Shown here piece after piece: positions 11,664 to 23,906 of a stretch of DNA of 64,000 nucleotides. Every line of letters starts with the position of its first letter. The first letter of the stretch is position 1. This DNA is from Polytrichum commune (lineage: Eukaryota > Streptophyta > Polytrichopsida > Polytrichales > Polytrichaceae). Location of the stretch: contig OX485804.1 in the NCBI GenBank assembly GCA_950295325.1, positions 26,348,001 to 26,412,000 of the forward strand. Direction: 5' to 3'. The translations under genes and the position numbers were made by a program. Below the pieces are notes generated by a model that searched no databases, was not told the DNA's origin, and worked only from the letters and a program-made list of their open reading frames with translations.

Positions 11664-14600
11664 GCGGTCATGTGATAGGACGTTGCATAAACATCAAGAT
11701 ATTATACGGGTTAGCAATCTTATGAAATCAATGGAGCGCCTATTTATTTTTGAGTGGCAATATGGCAAGGGCTTGTAGTGTAGTCAAGAACGGACATCCC
11801 ATGTACGCATCTTCCAATGCACTTGGATTGTGTGCTCAAAATATAGTTCTCATTCTAGGTTCAATAACTTATGGACATATGATCAACATGACTGGGAGGG
11901 TCTATGTGATCTACTTAAGGGAAGTGGAATAGACACCTTTTTTGTAGGATATGAAACACGCAATTGATGCGAGGTGATAACGTGAAGATTTTAAATCGTG
12001 CATGTAGTCACTTCCCTCATGATTTTTGGAGCTTGTATGGATATCCTATTAATTGTCAAAGTGGAGATTTTCGAAGTTATTAAATGAACATATAGGTCCC
12101 CCCCCCCCCCCGCCAATTATGTTGCTTATTGCAACTAAAACGGTCTACAAATTCCTAGCATGTAGTCCATCCCTCATTTTAACATGTATCTTTCTAATGC
12201 GTGTTCTTAGATTTACACCCGACCATACACTACCCAAACGTAGGTGTCTATTTAAGAGCATAAATCGAATTAGGCACATCCACCTTAAATAGAAAGAGAA
12301 TCTTCACTTCGACCTTGTACAACTTTGCATCTCATCTTCGATTTTGGAACTTGGCATGAGAAATCGTCATACTCTCAATTGCTAACCGGATGAGATAATT
12401 CCAATATGATCCATCTACAGAAATTGTTTGTGAAATTAGAGTTGCACACAACATGGCACACCTGCTTGGAACTGGTCATCCAATTAGATTTTGGAATTTA
12501 CGAAGAATGCCGGTTTCAAGTAGCAAAATCGTACTTGAGGCGCGAAAATTATATGAGGTTAAAGTGAAGGTTCCTCGTTGTCTTTAAACAACCACATATC
12601 AACCGATTGCTTATCCAATAACAGAAGGATGGTCAGAACTCGTCACTGGATTCCATCCACAGAGGTGCAATATCATCCATAATTCTCCAACACGTCCACG
12701 AGCTGATCAGTTACGACTAATAACCAATTCGAATAAGTGGATGACTTTATGCGAATCGTCATCCACTCTCCTCTCGCCGGTTATATATCTAGTCCATAGA
12801 TTCTCTCAATTACATTAATTCGTGTCGAACTTTGAACGATGCCTATATTTTGAGCATGTCATATTCCAAGCTCACCATAGCACCGTGTCCATTCTCAACG
12901 ACATGCCTTGCCCTGCACCACTCCAATGCAAGCTATGCATCTGATTCCTCGCAGAAAGATCATAAAATAAAATGCCTTCAAGACATGGCCATCACCGTTT
13001 TCGAGGCTCAGCTTGGATTTTCTCAAGCAGGATTTCAGATTCTTAAGCTATCCGCCCTGTGGAACTTCAACTCACATTGAGCCGGAGGAAAATGGCAATC
13101 TCTTATCATCCATTGTCGGTTCATTCAACCACGAAGAGGAGCCGCTGGATTTGTAAGCGAACTTGAACTGGATGTGTGGATAGTTGCTCATAGCGAGTGG
13201 GAGAAATGGGTAGTCACCGCAACACTTATATGCTTGAGAAGGGAAGTCAATCTTCCTTTGCACACAAAAATATATGAAAGAGAGCAACAAGCCTCTATCA
13301 CGAGAATGTTCTTCTCATTTGTAGTACCGTAGGTGATAAGCAAGTTCAGCACAAGTTTTTATTCATGAGCAAAGTGCCACATCTCACCTTCCTATGAGTT
13401 GGAACCTCGACAAAATGCAATGTGCCACCTCAAAAACCAAGCATTTTGGCACCAAAGTGTCGATCATGCTTATTACTGACGGGTAGTGGCGATGGTCACA
13501 AGTTTGCACTAAAGCCATGTGACTTAGAATATGCTTCACTGTTGTCATGACGTGGGTTGCTTGTTTGCTTCTTTTCCCCTTTTGCTAAAGATTTCTGGGC
13601 ATGGGAGATGCATCCTAGTGCTAACGAATCAAGTGTCGATGGTATATAGACAGGGGCCCTGACAAACACTTTGCTTTAACTTGCATGTGATCTGCTCCTT
13701 GCACAAAAATATTCTACCTGGATTCAAGATGAAATTCTCCAAAGTCAGACTTAATTTCATGGAGACTAATTTGTCCCTACTTCAAAGTGCGACATTCTAA
13801 ATTCGTTTGCGACATCCCAGCGTCGACGAAGTTCAGGGACTCATCACCTGAATCAGCCAGAAGTTGCAGCGCAAGTCACTTTCTCCTCATTTTGAAACCC
13901 GGACAAACCCCTTGATCGGTAACAAATTCAAAGTCATCAAATTATTAGCTTCATGAAATCATATTCACATGCATTGCAGATCGATATTTTGCAGAAATAG
14001 GGCTTCAGACTGTATTCTTACCAAATACCTGCAGAACCAGAAATCTCAATGTTGCCCATGTTGCTCAATGACGTCGGCACATCAAACTAGAACATAGGAT
14101 CGATGTCTACCAAATATACAGGGGTTGCCATTTTAATTTTGTTTCGTTTTGATAGTTCATAGATACAAGACCTAAAAGGTTAAACTCTGAGCTGGATCAT
14201 TGTTGGAAGAATCGGGAAAGAGTTACCTACATGTTCAGTTAGCACTGCAAATATGCATAATATCAACACTGACTCCATATTAAAATTATGCTGGTCACTT
14301 GCATTTTTGAGACGATTATGAGTTTAAAACTTTACTCCCTGCATGATCGATTTGAATGAAGAACACCGGCAGCGCAGAGAATCAGGATCAAATAAGTGAT
14401 CAGAGCCTCTCCACCAATTTCCATGAGCTTAAAGCTTGAAGCTAGCAGACTTATCTTCGACATGGAAATTTTAGAACACTCTTCTCATCACTGCAACAAA
14501 CTCACAATTTCCCATGAATTTCAAGTTTCGTTGGAAGTGGCAGGCTCCCTTGCATTAGATTCAAGTTGACAAGTTTAAGGTAACCGAGACTAGACCAGTG

Positions 14601-15067
14601 TTGGGCGGGTATTAAAATTGGCACCAAATCACCGTTGATTATCAAGGCGGTTCTTAATGTCGTGGTTTCAGGAAATCAAAACCTAGTCAAACAACCTTCT
14701 CAAAAACCACCAGTTTATTGTTGGTTCTTACATGAAAATCACCGGATCTCCAAATTGTTTTAAATAACCGAGATAGGAGGTTCTTTTCTTGTAAAAAATC
14801 TCAAAACGTCATAACTGAAGGTTCGTTGCTTTTAGTTTTCTTTTTTGAAAAACTGGAACTGGAGGTTAGAAATGAAATCAAATACCTGCCCTACATTGTA
14901 TTAGACCACACACGACTTTTTGATTGTCCTCAAAAGGAGGACAGTGACTATAACTTAGTATCCCACGTAATAGATGTTGGGGTTGAAATGGTGGGTCAAG
15001 TTGCACGGCACCCACTCACGGAGAGAGAGAATTATTGTATACCTTATCCCTCTCATCCATCCAACAA
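11664..15067. other. No recognised gene
   Basis: Composition is slightly less AT-rich around 12800-14600. Open frames stay below about 90 codons and show no domain. A poly-C run sits at 12098-12111. Confidence 0.5.
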
Positions 15068-15300
15068 GAAAACTTGACCCCCTATAAGTTTATTGCCGAT
15101 TCATCTCAAATGACTTCGAGTAGACTAATTTGGGGTCTTTGAAACTAATTCTAGTGCCAAATCAACTATATAAAAAAAAACCTCCAGGATGCATGCTATT
15201 TCAGAACTTTTTATGTTGGATGAATGAGAGGGACGCTCGTATACAACAATTCCCTCTCTCCCCCACTAAGTGGGCTGAAAGTTATTTCCTGCGTCAATTG
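15068..15300 (+). repeat. Dispersed repeat family B, copy 1
   Basis: Shares GATTCATCTCAAATGACTTC, ATTTGGGGTCTTTGAAACTA and the following ATGTTGGATGAATGAGAG segment with 26698-26900 in the same orientation. A shorter related piece is at about 40488-40560. The origin is unknown. Confidence 0.6.
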
Positions 15301-16386
15301 ACGCTAACTCAAAGTGAAGGGCAATCCACAATGCATATACTGTGTGTATAATGAATAACAGAACATTGTCAATGGTCTGCTTTATATGAAATTTCACCAG
15401 TAAATTGACATCTGCAGCTCACACCAAAAAAAATCCAAAATATTACGCCCAAATTGGCTTGTGTCTTGGTCACTTGCAAGTATAAGGTTTTGTAGGAAAC
15501 AAGAGTTGCCATGCCACTCCGTCGACACATAAAATTATTCATTATGTTCTATGAGACCCCCAATGTTCCCGAGCACTATTCATGAATCTCTCCCGGATAT
15601 GCATCCAGGGACTAACGTAAACTGAGGGGCTGATCACACTGGTCACTTCTGGCACCATCCGTCAACATCTCTGGCTGTGTTAGTGCGAAAAGCGGTGGGC
15701 CAACATCTATTTCTTAACATGGTCCCCAACAATTTCACGACAAGGATCAAAGGGAAAGTTTGGTGTGATCAAGGCATGATGCCCTAATCACATCAAACTG
15801 AATGTACATTTCTATAGGTGAATTAGTCTCCCACAATAACTTTTGTGGTGGGCCATCACCGTCCAACCTATATGACGGTGCCGAAGATGGTCATAACCTG
15901 CACTCTGACGTCCACGTTTGGACATGTGTCGGACTCATGGGGCCCATCACCAAAAACTCGTGGTGTGTCCACATGGCCCAATTTTGTTGCCTTGCAGTTG
16001 TGTTTAGTTTGCAGTCCGAATGTGAGGAATATTCTACAAAATATTGTCAATCCCATAGAACATTGTTATGGATCTGAATAATGTTATGAACACTGTGCAC
16101 CATCTGAATAGTGTTATGCATCTCATTGCTTCTGATATTGTATACTTTATGAAACTTGAAGGCAAGTTTTTTTCCAGAACACCACACCTGATTATTAGGG
16201 TTATGGAGCCTGATGAGGGTTTAGTTTATAATGATGGAGCTCAAAGATATACCGTAGGTGATAAGCAGGCGTTTGGCACAAATTAATTTCAAAATCTAGA
16301 GCAAAGTTTCAATTGGCACTTCGAAATATTATGTGTGAACCTCTACAAATTCCCATGTGGATGCCCAAAAATTACATCCATATGGG

Positions 16387-16483
16387 ATCTCAAAATGCAA
16401 GTTTACGAGATGTGAATTCCCATACAAAATCACATCCATATGGGAATCTCAAAACCTCATCTCATAAACTTGCATTTTGAGAT
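16387..16483. repeat. Hairpin: 26-bp arms, 45-bp loop
   Basis: The arm 16387-16412 (ATCTCAAAATGCAAGTTTAC followed by GAGATG) is complementary to 16458-16483 with one mismatch. The flanks carry several copies of CATCCATATGGGA or its variants, so the structure is probably the core of a small foldback MITE. Confidence 0.7.
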
Positions 16484-16514
16484 TCTCATACGGGAAGCAT
16501 CAATTCGTCAAAAG

Positions 16515-16720
16515 CCTAGTGTCTCCAAGTCCAACCGGTTACATGTTGTCATCTTTCAGTTGTTCTGTATTAATCTGAGCGGAGTTATCTATAGATTCCT
16601 TTAAACTGATTGTGGATTCTCCTGAAGTCTTGAACGTCAACCGCTTACTTCTTAAATTCAACTGGTTAATCTGTAACTAGCAGTCGGTTCTCCCTGTTCA
16701 TTCAAGTGACCAGCGTATAA
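16515..16720 (+). repeat. Dispersed repeat R3, copy 3
   Basis: Homologous to 11420-11660: GTCTCCAAGTCCAACCGGTT near its start and ACTAGCAGTCGGTTCTCCCT near its end are shared, in the same order and orientation. Confidence 0.6.
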
Positions 16721-17088
16721 TGTTGAGTCAGTGTTGAAGCCCCACACCCCCTTTAGGGTTGAATACATTTTCAGTGCTCACTCAACATTTAGCTGACGGT
16801 TTTATTCCTTATGGATTCGACTGGTTATCAAACCATATATACAGGTCTAGCAACTACAACGTATCAGAAATGAAAGATGGAAACTGCAACCCTAGGTTTT
16901 GGTAGGCATCGTAACAGTAGGAAACGAAAAGTTTTGTGATGAATGAAGAGGCGCTCAGACGGTGGTGCCATTAACGTCACACATGCAAACTTTGATCTTC
17001 TGACCTGGAAGAATATATTGAGCTCATGTCCATGGCCATGAAAGCCAAAAAATAACAGAAATTCTATTCTCCTTTTGAATTAAATCTC

Positions 17089-17121
<33 letters not shown>

Positions 17122-18370
17122 ATATATATATACACACACACTCAATGATGCTTGTTGAGCCTCCTTCATGTTAGAGAAGTTGATAGCTGAAAGATTGAGA
17201 CCTTGAAGGAAGGATCTTCTTGTACTTACGCTTGTTCACATGAGTCCATTTTACACTTGAGCTTTCAATTCAAGACCTTAAACTTTCTAGAGTGTGGAGC
17301 ATCTACGACAAGCTCTCAAAATATTTTGACAATTATATCGCTCTCGGCCAACAACCATAGCTGCCTTCCAGAGGTCGACTAGGATTGTCCAGGAGCCAGG
17401 CCAATTAATGACCAGACTTTCAAGCATTTCTTAAGATTGCCATGAATTGTTGTTTAGTACTAATCCTGCCTTGTTAATTAGCACCATGCACTGTCGAGTA
17501 TGAAGATTGGCGAACTCCTCAATAGTTCCAGCTTTGGCTGAGAGCTTAATTGTCAAATATCCAAGACGTCTCAAACTCGCACAAAATTGCAAGTTGGAAC
17601 TCTCAGCTCGAGCTCCTTAGTGTGAAGGGGCCTTCGATCATGAACTTCGATGTGATTCCGACACAACAATCAATCTGCTGTGCTAATTTATCGACATCCC
17701 ACACTATTTTGGATATTTATTACCACGATATCATGGTAGGCTCAACGCTTTGCATGTCGACTTGTAACCTTTCTTTGTGTCACATTAACTTTGTCATAGG
17801 TTTCCAATCCATAGTTATGTGACATATGCCAATTTTCTGGGGGCCGAATTGATTAGTGTACGTGTCAAAGTTGCCATGGTACTACAATATGTGTAAGAAT
17901 ATCTTCAATATGTCATTTTTGTGGTTAAAGGCGTAGATGTATGAGTGGGAATCATAGATGTCGAACTTTATTCCTTGGTCCTCAAAATCTCTTTACATTC
18001 TGTGCAAGTGTATGTTGAGGGATTTTCTCCCCTTATGAATTGAGAACTTTAGAGATATCTTCTGTGATTTCGTTTTAAAAATTTAAGTCACTACCGGTAT
18101 ATTGCAAAATGTCTAATAAACGGAGCACAACGCTAGGGAGAAGAAAATCGGAGGAAAATTAAGAAAATTCAAACACAAAATGACCTTGGATGCTGAAGAT
18201 TGTGAAATTGACTTTTGATGTGAACACTTTATGAGGTAGAAAGGAAAGTCTAAATTATGTAACCAGTTTCCAAGAATTGATGAAAAATCTCCTCAATAAC
18301 TAACTCTGAGACACTTCTTCCCATGTTGAGTCCATAATTACGACATGAAAAGAATCACTAAACCATACTA
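16721..18370. other. No recognised gene; (TCTG)n and (TA)(CA) microsatellites near 17090-17143
   Basis: Short tetranucleotide and dinucleotide runs at 17090-17143. The remainder has one 90-codon open frame (17550-17822) without recognisable features. Confidence 0.55.
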
Positions 18371-18690
18371 CACTAAGTATTGTATTTAGTGTCATATGTA
18401 ATAACCTTTCTAATGACATTTCTTGAGAAAAAGTTTACAAAAATCGCCATCCCAATTTACTTTTGGGTCATCCACTTTTGGTATATTTTAAAGTAATGGA
18501 TGATAAAAAATTGGATGAAAAATTAGTTAGTAAGTGACATGTATTGCAACATTTTGTAAATCTATCATGTCCAATTCACAATTTACAAGGAATGACAAAT
18601 ATTGTTAGAATTACATTTAGTATTGGGGAGTTTACAAGTAGTATTGAGCAAGACAAATAGAATGAGTGACACTAAATACAATATTCCGTG
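18371..18690. mobile_element. MITE, CACTAAATA family, 320 bp, with TA target duplication
   Basis: TA at 18369-18370 and 18691-18692 flank inverted ends that read CACTAAGTATTGTATTTAGT and CACGGAATATTGTATTTAGT (24 bases with three differences once extended). A TA duplication with short inverted ends indicates a Tc1/mariner-class (Stowaway-like) non-autonomous element. It is homologous to 2491-2865; its right end also matches 42478-42556, and part of its interior occurs in inverted orientation near 23470-23700. Confidence 0.75.
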
Positions 18691-19299
18691 TAGTATTTAG
18701 TGAAACCCGATCCTTTGGGATTGAGACTCCCGTTTTTTAGGACGTTTCCAGCATTGAGGATTAGAATGGTGGAAGCGTAGAACCCCTCAAACCCTTCTCA
18801 AAATAATCATTGGACCCGTATTAAGGGAATTCCTTCCTTTCTTTCTTGGAATGGCAAGTTGGGCCTTTACACTTTGTGTGGTTCTCATGCAAAAACAAAA
18901 TGAAAACAAAGGACAAATTATTCGCTTCAAGATAGACCCATTCTCTTGGCATAGAGAAAACTTTGGGCATTTAGGGAATGGACAAAGAAGGGGCACACAC
19001 CAAACCCTAAACAATCATTTTGGTGATGGGTGGAGAATTATACCCTTAGGCATGTGGCCTTGAAAAATTCCAATATGTGGAGACTCAAGCCTTGAAGGTC
19101 AAAGGTCATGCACAATTCTACGAGTTCTCGCCAAGTCTCCGAATACGACGATTTTGTTATATTTTTGGGGGTTTGAATTATTATTATGTTCACGATCTTA
19201 TGCGAAGGAGAAGAAGTAAATGAAATATATAGTCATCCGTGATGTTGACGATCACATTACGAAGTACAAATTTGTATCCAAGAGCACCCAAGTTGTGTA

Positions 19300-21024
19300 C
19301 ACCCTAACCTTGATAATGTCACACCCTCCGTTTCACCAAAAAGTGTGATATAAACAAGGTGTGACATACTTGATAATGTCACATTTTGTGCATAATGTGA
19401 TATTATCAAAAAATATGTAGAAAATCAAAATATAATTACAATTTTTTTTAAAAAAATACGAGACTTCAATGTTTACCAATGTAAAATCTAATTCAAAATT
19501 GTGAATAACAACAAGAGCACATCATAATGTGTCATTGAGATCAGGTAAAGACCTCTCACTAGAGACAAAGAAGCTTCTAATGTCACATTGTTTTGTTGAT
19601 GTTAAATGTGCAACACCAATTCTAATGAGTTTGTCATGGATTTTTTCCATTTCTAACAACTCATGAGTGCTGAAAATCTGAGAACCTTGGCTAGCCATAA
19701 AATTCAAAACATCTTTAGCATATTTTTGTGCATCGCTTAGCTTCACTACTTTAGACTCATCATCTCTGCTATCAACAATCAATGGGTCCACTTCCATGGA
19801 ATCAAGAACCTGTTCGCCATCTTGCACTAATTGCACAAGCTCCTCAGTAGAAAATTCCACCTCAAAATCATCTTCACCTTCCATGTTTATGTGCTCCAAA
19901 GGACAAAGCTTTTCTACAGGCTTGCCTTCAACATCCAAACCCAAATTTAATGCGGCGATGAGTCTACCCAATTCCAAAGTTGCTTCCTCCATTTTGGACT
20001 TCATACGTTCATCAAGATTGTTTATATCTACATTCCACTCTGCAGGCAATATGGCGGACTTTCTCCAACAATTTCTAATGGTTTGATCATCTAATTCATG
20101 CCATGCCGCCACACACCATAGCATAGCTTGAAATACATCAACATTCAATTTCGCCAAATCTTCATTTGAGTTGTTATCAATTTGTTGCAAAGTCCAGGCA
20201 ACAAGCTTGCGCTTATAGCACATTTTGAATGCTGCAATCACTCCTTGATCCAAAGGCTGAACAACTGAAGTCACATTTGGTGGAAGGAACAAGATAGTGA
20301 TATGGGAGAGTACAAAAGCATGAAACCCATCTATAACTTTCTTGACCTCACCATGAATATCATGGCTTCCTGCATTATCCATAATAATGCAAATCTTTTT
20401 GTCTTTCAATGCCATTCTTCGGTTCTCACTCTTCACCCAATGTGTAAAAACATCACCATTCATCCAGGCTGAATTGTTAGAATTATAGTGTACTATCCTA
20501 TTTGGATCAAAATTCCGAGGAAAGCATCTGGGACGCGCTGCTTTGTGAATGAAAACAAGCTTCAATTGCTCCTTCCCTGAGATATTAGTGCAAAGCCCCA
20601 ATGTCACACGGTCCTTCTTTTTCTTATTTCCTTTCGCCTTCCCAATATTCAAAGTCTTATAAGGAGAGGCTCTATAATACAAACATGTCTCATCATACGA
20701 TGCAGGCGGAGCTGCGAGAAGTTGATCTGCGAGAGAAACCGTTGCTTCTTCGGCACATGAGATTCAAGAACCCAAGATTCAAGCGGAAGTAGGTGAAGAT
20801 GCCGACGTCATCCATAGAATTTGTTGTCCATCCGGCCTTTTTTCATCCATGTTACTTGTTATTATCACACTTACACTACAAATTTTGAAAAACAAATGTG
20901 ACATTATCAAGGGTGATAGTGATAATAACGAGGGAGTTTTACACTATGGAAATCGGTTTCAAACTTTTAGGTGACAATATCAAGGTGTTCTATTAACAAG
21001 TGTGATATTATCAAGGTTAGGGTG
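19300..21024 (-). mobile_element. Tigger/pogo-like DNA transposon, 1,725 bp, TIRs plus TA duplication
   Basis: The element begins CACCCTAACCTTGATAATGT at 19300 and ends with its complement at 21024: 24 bases with one mismatch. TA dinucleotides at 19298-19299 and 21025-21026 are the target duplication. Extra TTGATAATGTCACA copies sit just inside both ends (about 19371-19384 and 19395-19410 on the left; about 20900-20915 and 20970-20990 on the right), a typical arrangement of transposase binding sites. The only gene is the minus-strand transposase frame. At 1.7 kb it is shorter than full Tigger elements, because the N-terminal DNA-binding region is missing or broken. Confidence 0.9.
19522..20682 (-). 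CDS. Tigger-like DDE transposase (DDE superfamily endonuclease), N-terminally truncated
   Basis: Transposase that would cut and rejoin the ends of the surrounding element in the nucleus. The ATG-initiated frame has 386 codons, and the frame stays open upstream to about 20763. This matters because the first catalytic aspartate lies there, in YDETCLYYRASPYKT (codons just before and over the ATG). The second is in IIMDNAGSHD and the third in LPPNVTSVVQPLDQGVIAAF, which is diagnostic for Tigger/pogo/jerky transposases. All three catalytic acids are therefore visible. The helix-turn-helix half is absent: an in-frame ATG at 20850 opens a 23-codon stretch that ends in a stop, and a second stop follows before the DDE part. 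The C-terminus is acidic (FSTEELVQLVQDGEQ). A long frame without stops suggests recent decay of the N-terminus, an internal deletion derivative, or an unannotated 5' exon. Confidence 0.85.
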   Translation of the reverse strand: MYYRASPYKTLNIGKAKGNKKKKDRVTLGLCTNISGKEQLKLVFIHKAARPRCFPRNFDPNRIVHYNSNNSAWMNGDVFTHWVKSENRRMALKDKKICIIMDNAGSHDIHGEVKKVIDGFHAFVLSHITILFLPPNVTSVVQPLDQGVIAAFKMCYKRKLVAWTLQQIDNNSNEDLAKLNVDVFQAMLWCVAAWHELDDQTIRNCWRKSAILPAEWNVDINNLDERMKSKMEEATLELGRLIAALNLGLDVEGKPVEKLCPLEHINMEGEDDFEVEFSTEELVQLVQDGEQVLDSMEVDPLIVDSRDDESKVVKLSDAQKYAKDVLNFMASQGSQIFSTHELLEMEKIHDKLIRIGVAHLTSTKQCDIRSFFVSSERSLPDLNDTL

Positions 21025-21479
21025 TAGTTGAATATGATTTTCAATTATCTTACAATATACCACCAATTTCAAAATTTATACTTCATGCATGAGTTTGTTT
21101 CAAGGTCTAGGGTTATTTTCAACACAAACATCGGCAAATGGAAGTACGTTGCAATACATACATGTTTTTGTGCATGTCGAGGTCTATGTAGGACCTCTTA
21201 GATGCTCAAGGGTTTAACCCCTAAATGCTTAATCAACCATTGTTGGCCTTGAACCCTATGGTCAAACCCTAGGGTTTATTTTCACATTATAGCTTTCTTC
21301 ATTTGCACTTAAATCCAATTAATGAAGTGAAATTCCTTGGCCCCCCCCCCCCGAAAAAAAAAGAAAAAGAATGAGGTTAGAACTTCTGAAAAGTTACACG
21401 TGTGAGATCAATATTTAGATTTAAATTTCACCATAATAAATAAATAAATAAAAATCCTACGTGAATTTCAGCTTGTTGG

Positions 21480-21668
21480 CCCTACCATGCTCAAGAATGC
21501 TCTTGGTGCAGGGTGGGGTTTACTGCCTACCTTGCAGTGGGTGGGCTCTTGGCTTCCTACCTACCTAACTAGTTTTTTTCGTCAAGTAGAAAGAAGATTT
21601 CACTGCGGGAATCGAACCGCCAACCACTTCATTCAGAAATGGGTACCTCTCCACTATCATCCGGTAGT
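21480..21668 (-). repeat. Possible tRNA-derived SINE
   Basis: On the minus strand a perfect box-B-type motif, GGTTCGATTCC, sits at about 21604-21614, preceded at suitable distance by GATAGTGGAGAGG, a weak box-A candidate. About 150 bases further on, the sequence ends in (TTTA)n at 21437-21455. The acceptor stems do not pair, so it is not a tRNA gene. No clear target duplication was found, so the call is tentative. Confidence 0.4.
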
Positions 21669-21832
21669 TTAGGGTCATCTTAGACCTTAAGTTGCACTAA
21701 AACGAATGTTGTCACATGCGTCAGGTGTAAGATTCTAACTTCCCAATTTATGTCCAATTTCTTGACCGGACATGGGCAAATTTTGGCTTCCTAATAGGTT
21801 CCATGAATATCAGAGCGAGAGTGATATACTAA

Positions 21833-22049
21833 CACTAATTACCCCAATTAGTAGGTGTTACTATATAGAGGTATGTGGTGCAATAACATCTTACTTGGAA
21901 GTTCAATTTTTATTAACGAAGGTTCAATAGGTTGTTTGGACATTATAGAACATAAATGACCTTTCTTGGTAAAACATTACTTTCTCGTTAAACAGTTAGA
22001 GCATTGCGTAGCTCTGAATTATAACACACACTAATTGAGATGTTTAGTG
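21833..22049. mobile_element. MITE, CACTAAATA family, 217 bp
   Basis: The left end CACTAATTACCCCAATTAGT and the right end (minus strand) CACTAAACATCTCAATTAGT form imperfect inverted repeats of about 40 bases. TA follows the right end at 22050-22051. The interior is complementary to 23223-23431 (for example GGTTTAATAGGTT-type text followed by GGACATTATAGAACATAAAT), meaning the same family inserted in the opposite orientation. Confidence 0.7.
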
Positions 22050-22329
22050 TAATTATCTTTTGCTCGTGCATTCCTTCACATCAAGAGGAATTGTTGAACA
22101 TGAGCGAACTTCTTATCCATCTGTGCTAAAAACTCAACACCTGTAATATGTGCTTTGTTTGAACCAACTTGCACTGTAAGAGAAAATTGGTCTATTCCAA
22201 CCATTTGTTGTAGCTCATAGCAAGAAAATACAAAGACAAAACGATTTTTCCTTATCATGAGTTGCAATGAACAAGTTGCAATGGATGGTTTGAATGGACA
22301 AGTTTTGTTCTAGTGATAGTGGTTAAGTA

Positions 22330-22550
22330 CACTAAACATTGTATATAATGTCACTTACTATGTACAGTTTCACAATGCTATATATGTTTACTAATAATGT
22401 AAATTTCTACCAAATAAAGATGCTAATGTTCTATAATGTTAAAACAACTAATTTGACCTTTGTTGACAAAAGAATATTATATAGATATATCTATATATAA
22501 TATTCTTATAACATCGTGTAATTGCCAATAGTAAGTGACAATATTTAGTG
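22330..22550. mobile_element. MITE, CACTAAATA family, 221 bp, with TA target duplication
   Basis: TA at 22328-22329 and 22551-22552 flank the ends CACTAAACATTG and, inverted, CACTAAATATTG; CACTTACTAT is then shared by both arms. A near-perfect AT palindrome (GAATATTATATAGATATATC and its mirror) lies at about 22472-22505. The interior shares GTTCTATAATGT and GACCTTTGTT with the neighbouring family members. Confidence 0.75.
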
Positions 22551-23222
22551 TAGTGTTGGAGAAGGGGCATGAAGGTACAATTCTCACGAGGGCAAAGAGT
22601 CAATCAACATCAAGTTCCCATGTTTGCTTTGGATGATTCTATACTCATAAAAATTTGTACCCTTGTAACTTTTACATGCGGAATCAAAACCAACACATAC
22701 TTCGGTTCGGTGGAACGCCTTGTCAATCACTAACAATTCGCGATCGTGGACGTGCTCCATGATGGTTCTAGCACCGTCTAAAAAGTGGCCTCACCATTTT
22801 CAAGGGCAATTTTTTGGGTTAATCGAGGGCATGGAAGTATGGGAATAAATCACACGGGTCCATTCCATTTAGGAATTTCACTTGCCGTCATAGTTGTATG
22901 GCTTCTCATGAAGACGGTTGTCAAGGGCATCATGGACGGTGTTGTGTGACCCACTCTCGTTTGTTTGTGGGAGAGACCCACATGATTCATTCCCCGGAAG
23001 GTTCTAGGTGTGTAGTTGCGTTTTCTCGCATCTTCGGCAACTTGGAACCAAAACACCGAATACTTTTTAAAGGTTGTGGACCCTTGTTTTGTGGCCCGGT
23101 CGTATCTAGGGTAGAACCCGGCTTAGGGTTTCCTAACACTTATCAAGGGGGTAATAGTAGTAAAAATTGACCCCGTATTGGTTGGTTGCGGATTTCATTT
23201 CAATGTAAGCGCAACAATACTA

Positions 23223-23431
23223 CACTGATTATCTCATTTAGTGGGTGTTACTATTTGGAGTTACACAATGTTGTGATAACTTCTGATAATGTAGCATTTT
23301 ACCAAAAAAATGTCATTTTATGTTCTATAATGTCCAAATAACCTATTGAACCTTCGTTAGGAGAAATTGAAGTCACGAGTGTGATGTTGTTGCATTGCGT
23401 AAATCGGTGATTGTAACCCACTCATGTAGTG
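23223..23431. mobile_element. MITE, CACTAAATA family, 209 bp
   Basis: The left end follows TA at 23221-23222 (CACTGATTATCTCATTTAGT). The right end on the minus strand is CACTACATGAGTGGGTTAC. The interior matches 21833-22049 in inverted orientation. Confidence 0.65.
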
Positions 23432-23906
23432 TCACCAACATGAAATGTATATGTAGCATTATTTATCATTCCTTGTAAAAAAAACACAATTGGACATTAT
23501 AGATGTACGTGTTGCAATTATCGCCACTTACTAAGTGGATTTTCATCCGGATTTCAATCATTTATGACAAATTTTCAATACAAAAATGCTAAGATATAGC
23601 ATATACCAAACGTCGTTTCAATAAAGGAAATTTGGATTGAAGAGTGAGTTGGGATGACAATATTTTGCAGTATACTCAACCATAAGAAGCGTCCTTGTGA
23701 AAGTTACCACAACAACACAACATAGTGTACACCGTTTGTGTTATTTAGCGACACTTGCTATTTGAATTTATGTAACACTATATCTATCTATTGGTCATGT
23801 AGTAGTATACCAAATAAAGTCAATTACCTTTTACCAATTCAATTTTTGCCAGTAAAAATCGAATCATATAGTAAGAACTTCCACCACTACATAATCCCCA
23901 ATATTT
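23432..23906. repeat. Further decayed MITE sequence of the same families
   Basis: 23470-23700 contains, inverted, the CATTCCTTGTAAA, CACTTACTAA and GGATGACAATATTT segments found in 18371-18690. 23738-23906 has TTATTTAGCGACACTTGCTA at one side and CCCAATATTTAGTATC at the other, resembling a 170-bp family member. Boundaries are blurred. Confidence 0.5.

Noticed and set aside
21600-21668. Possible tRNA gene on the minus strand because of GGTTCGATTCC
   Set aside because: The acceptor and D arms do not pair; kept only as a SINE candidate.
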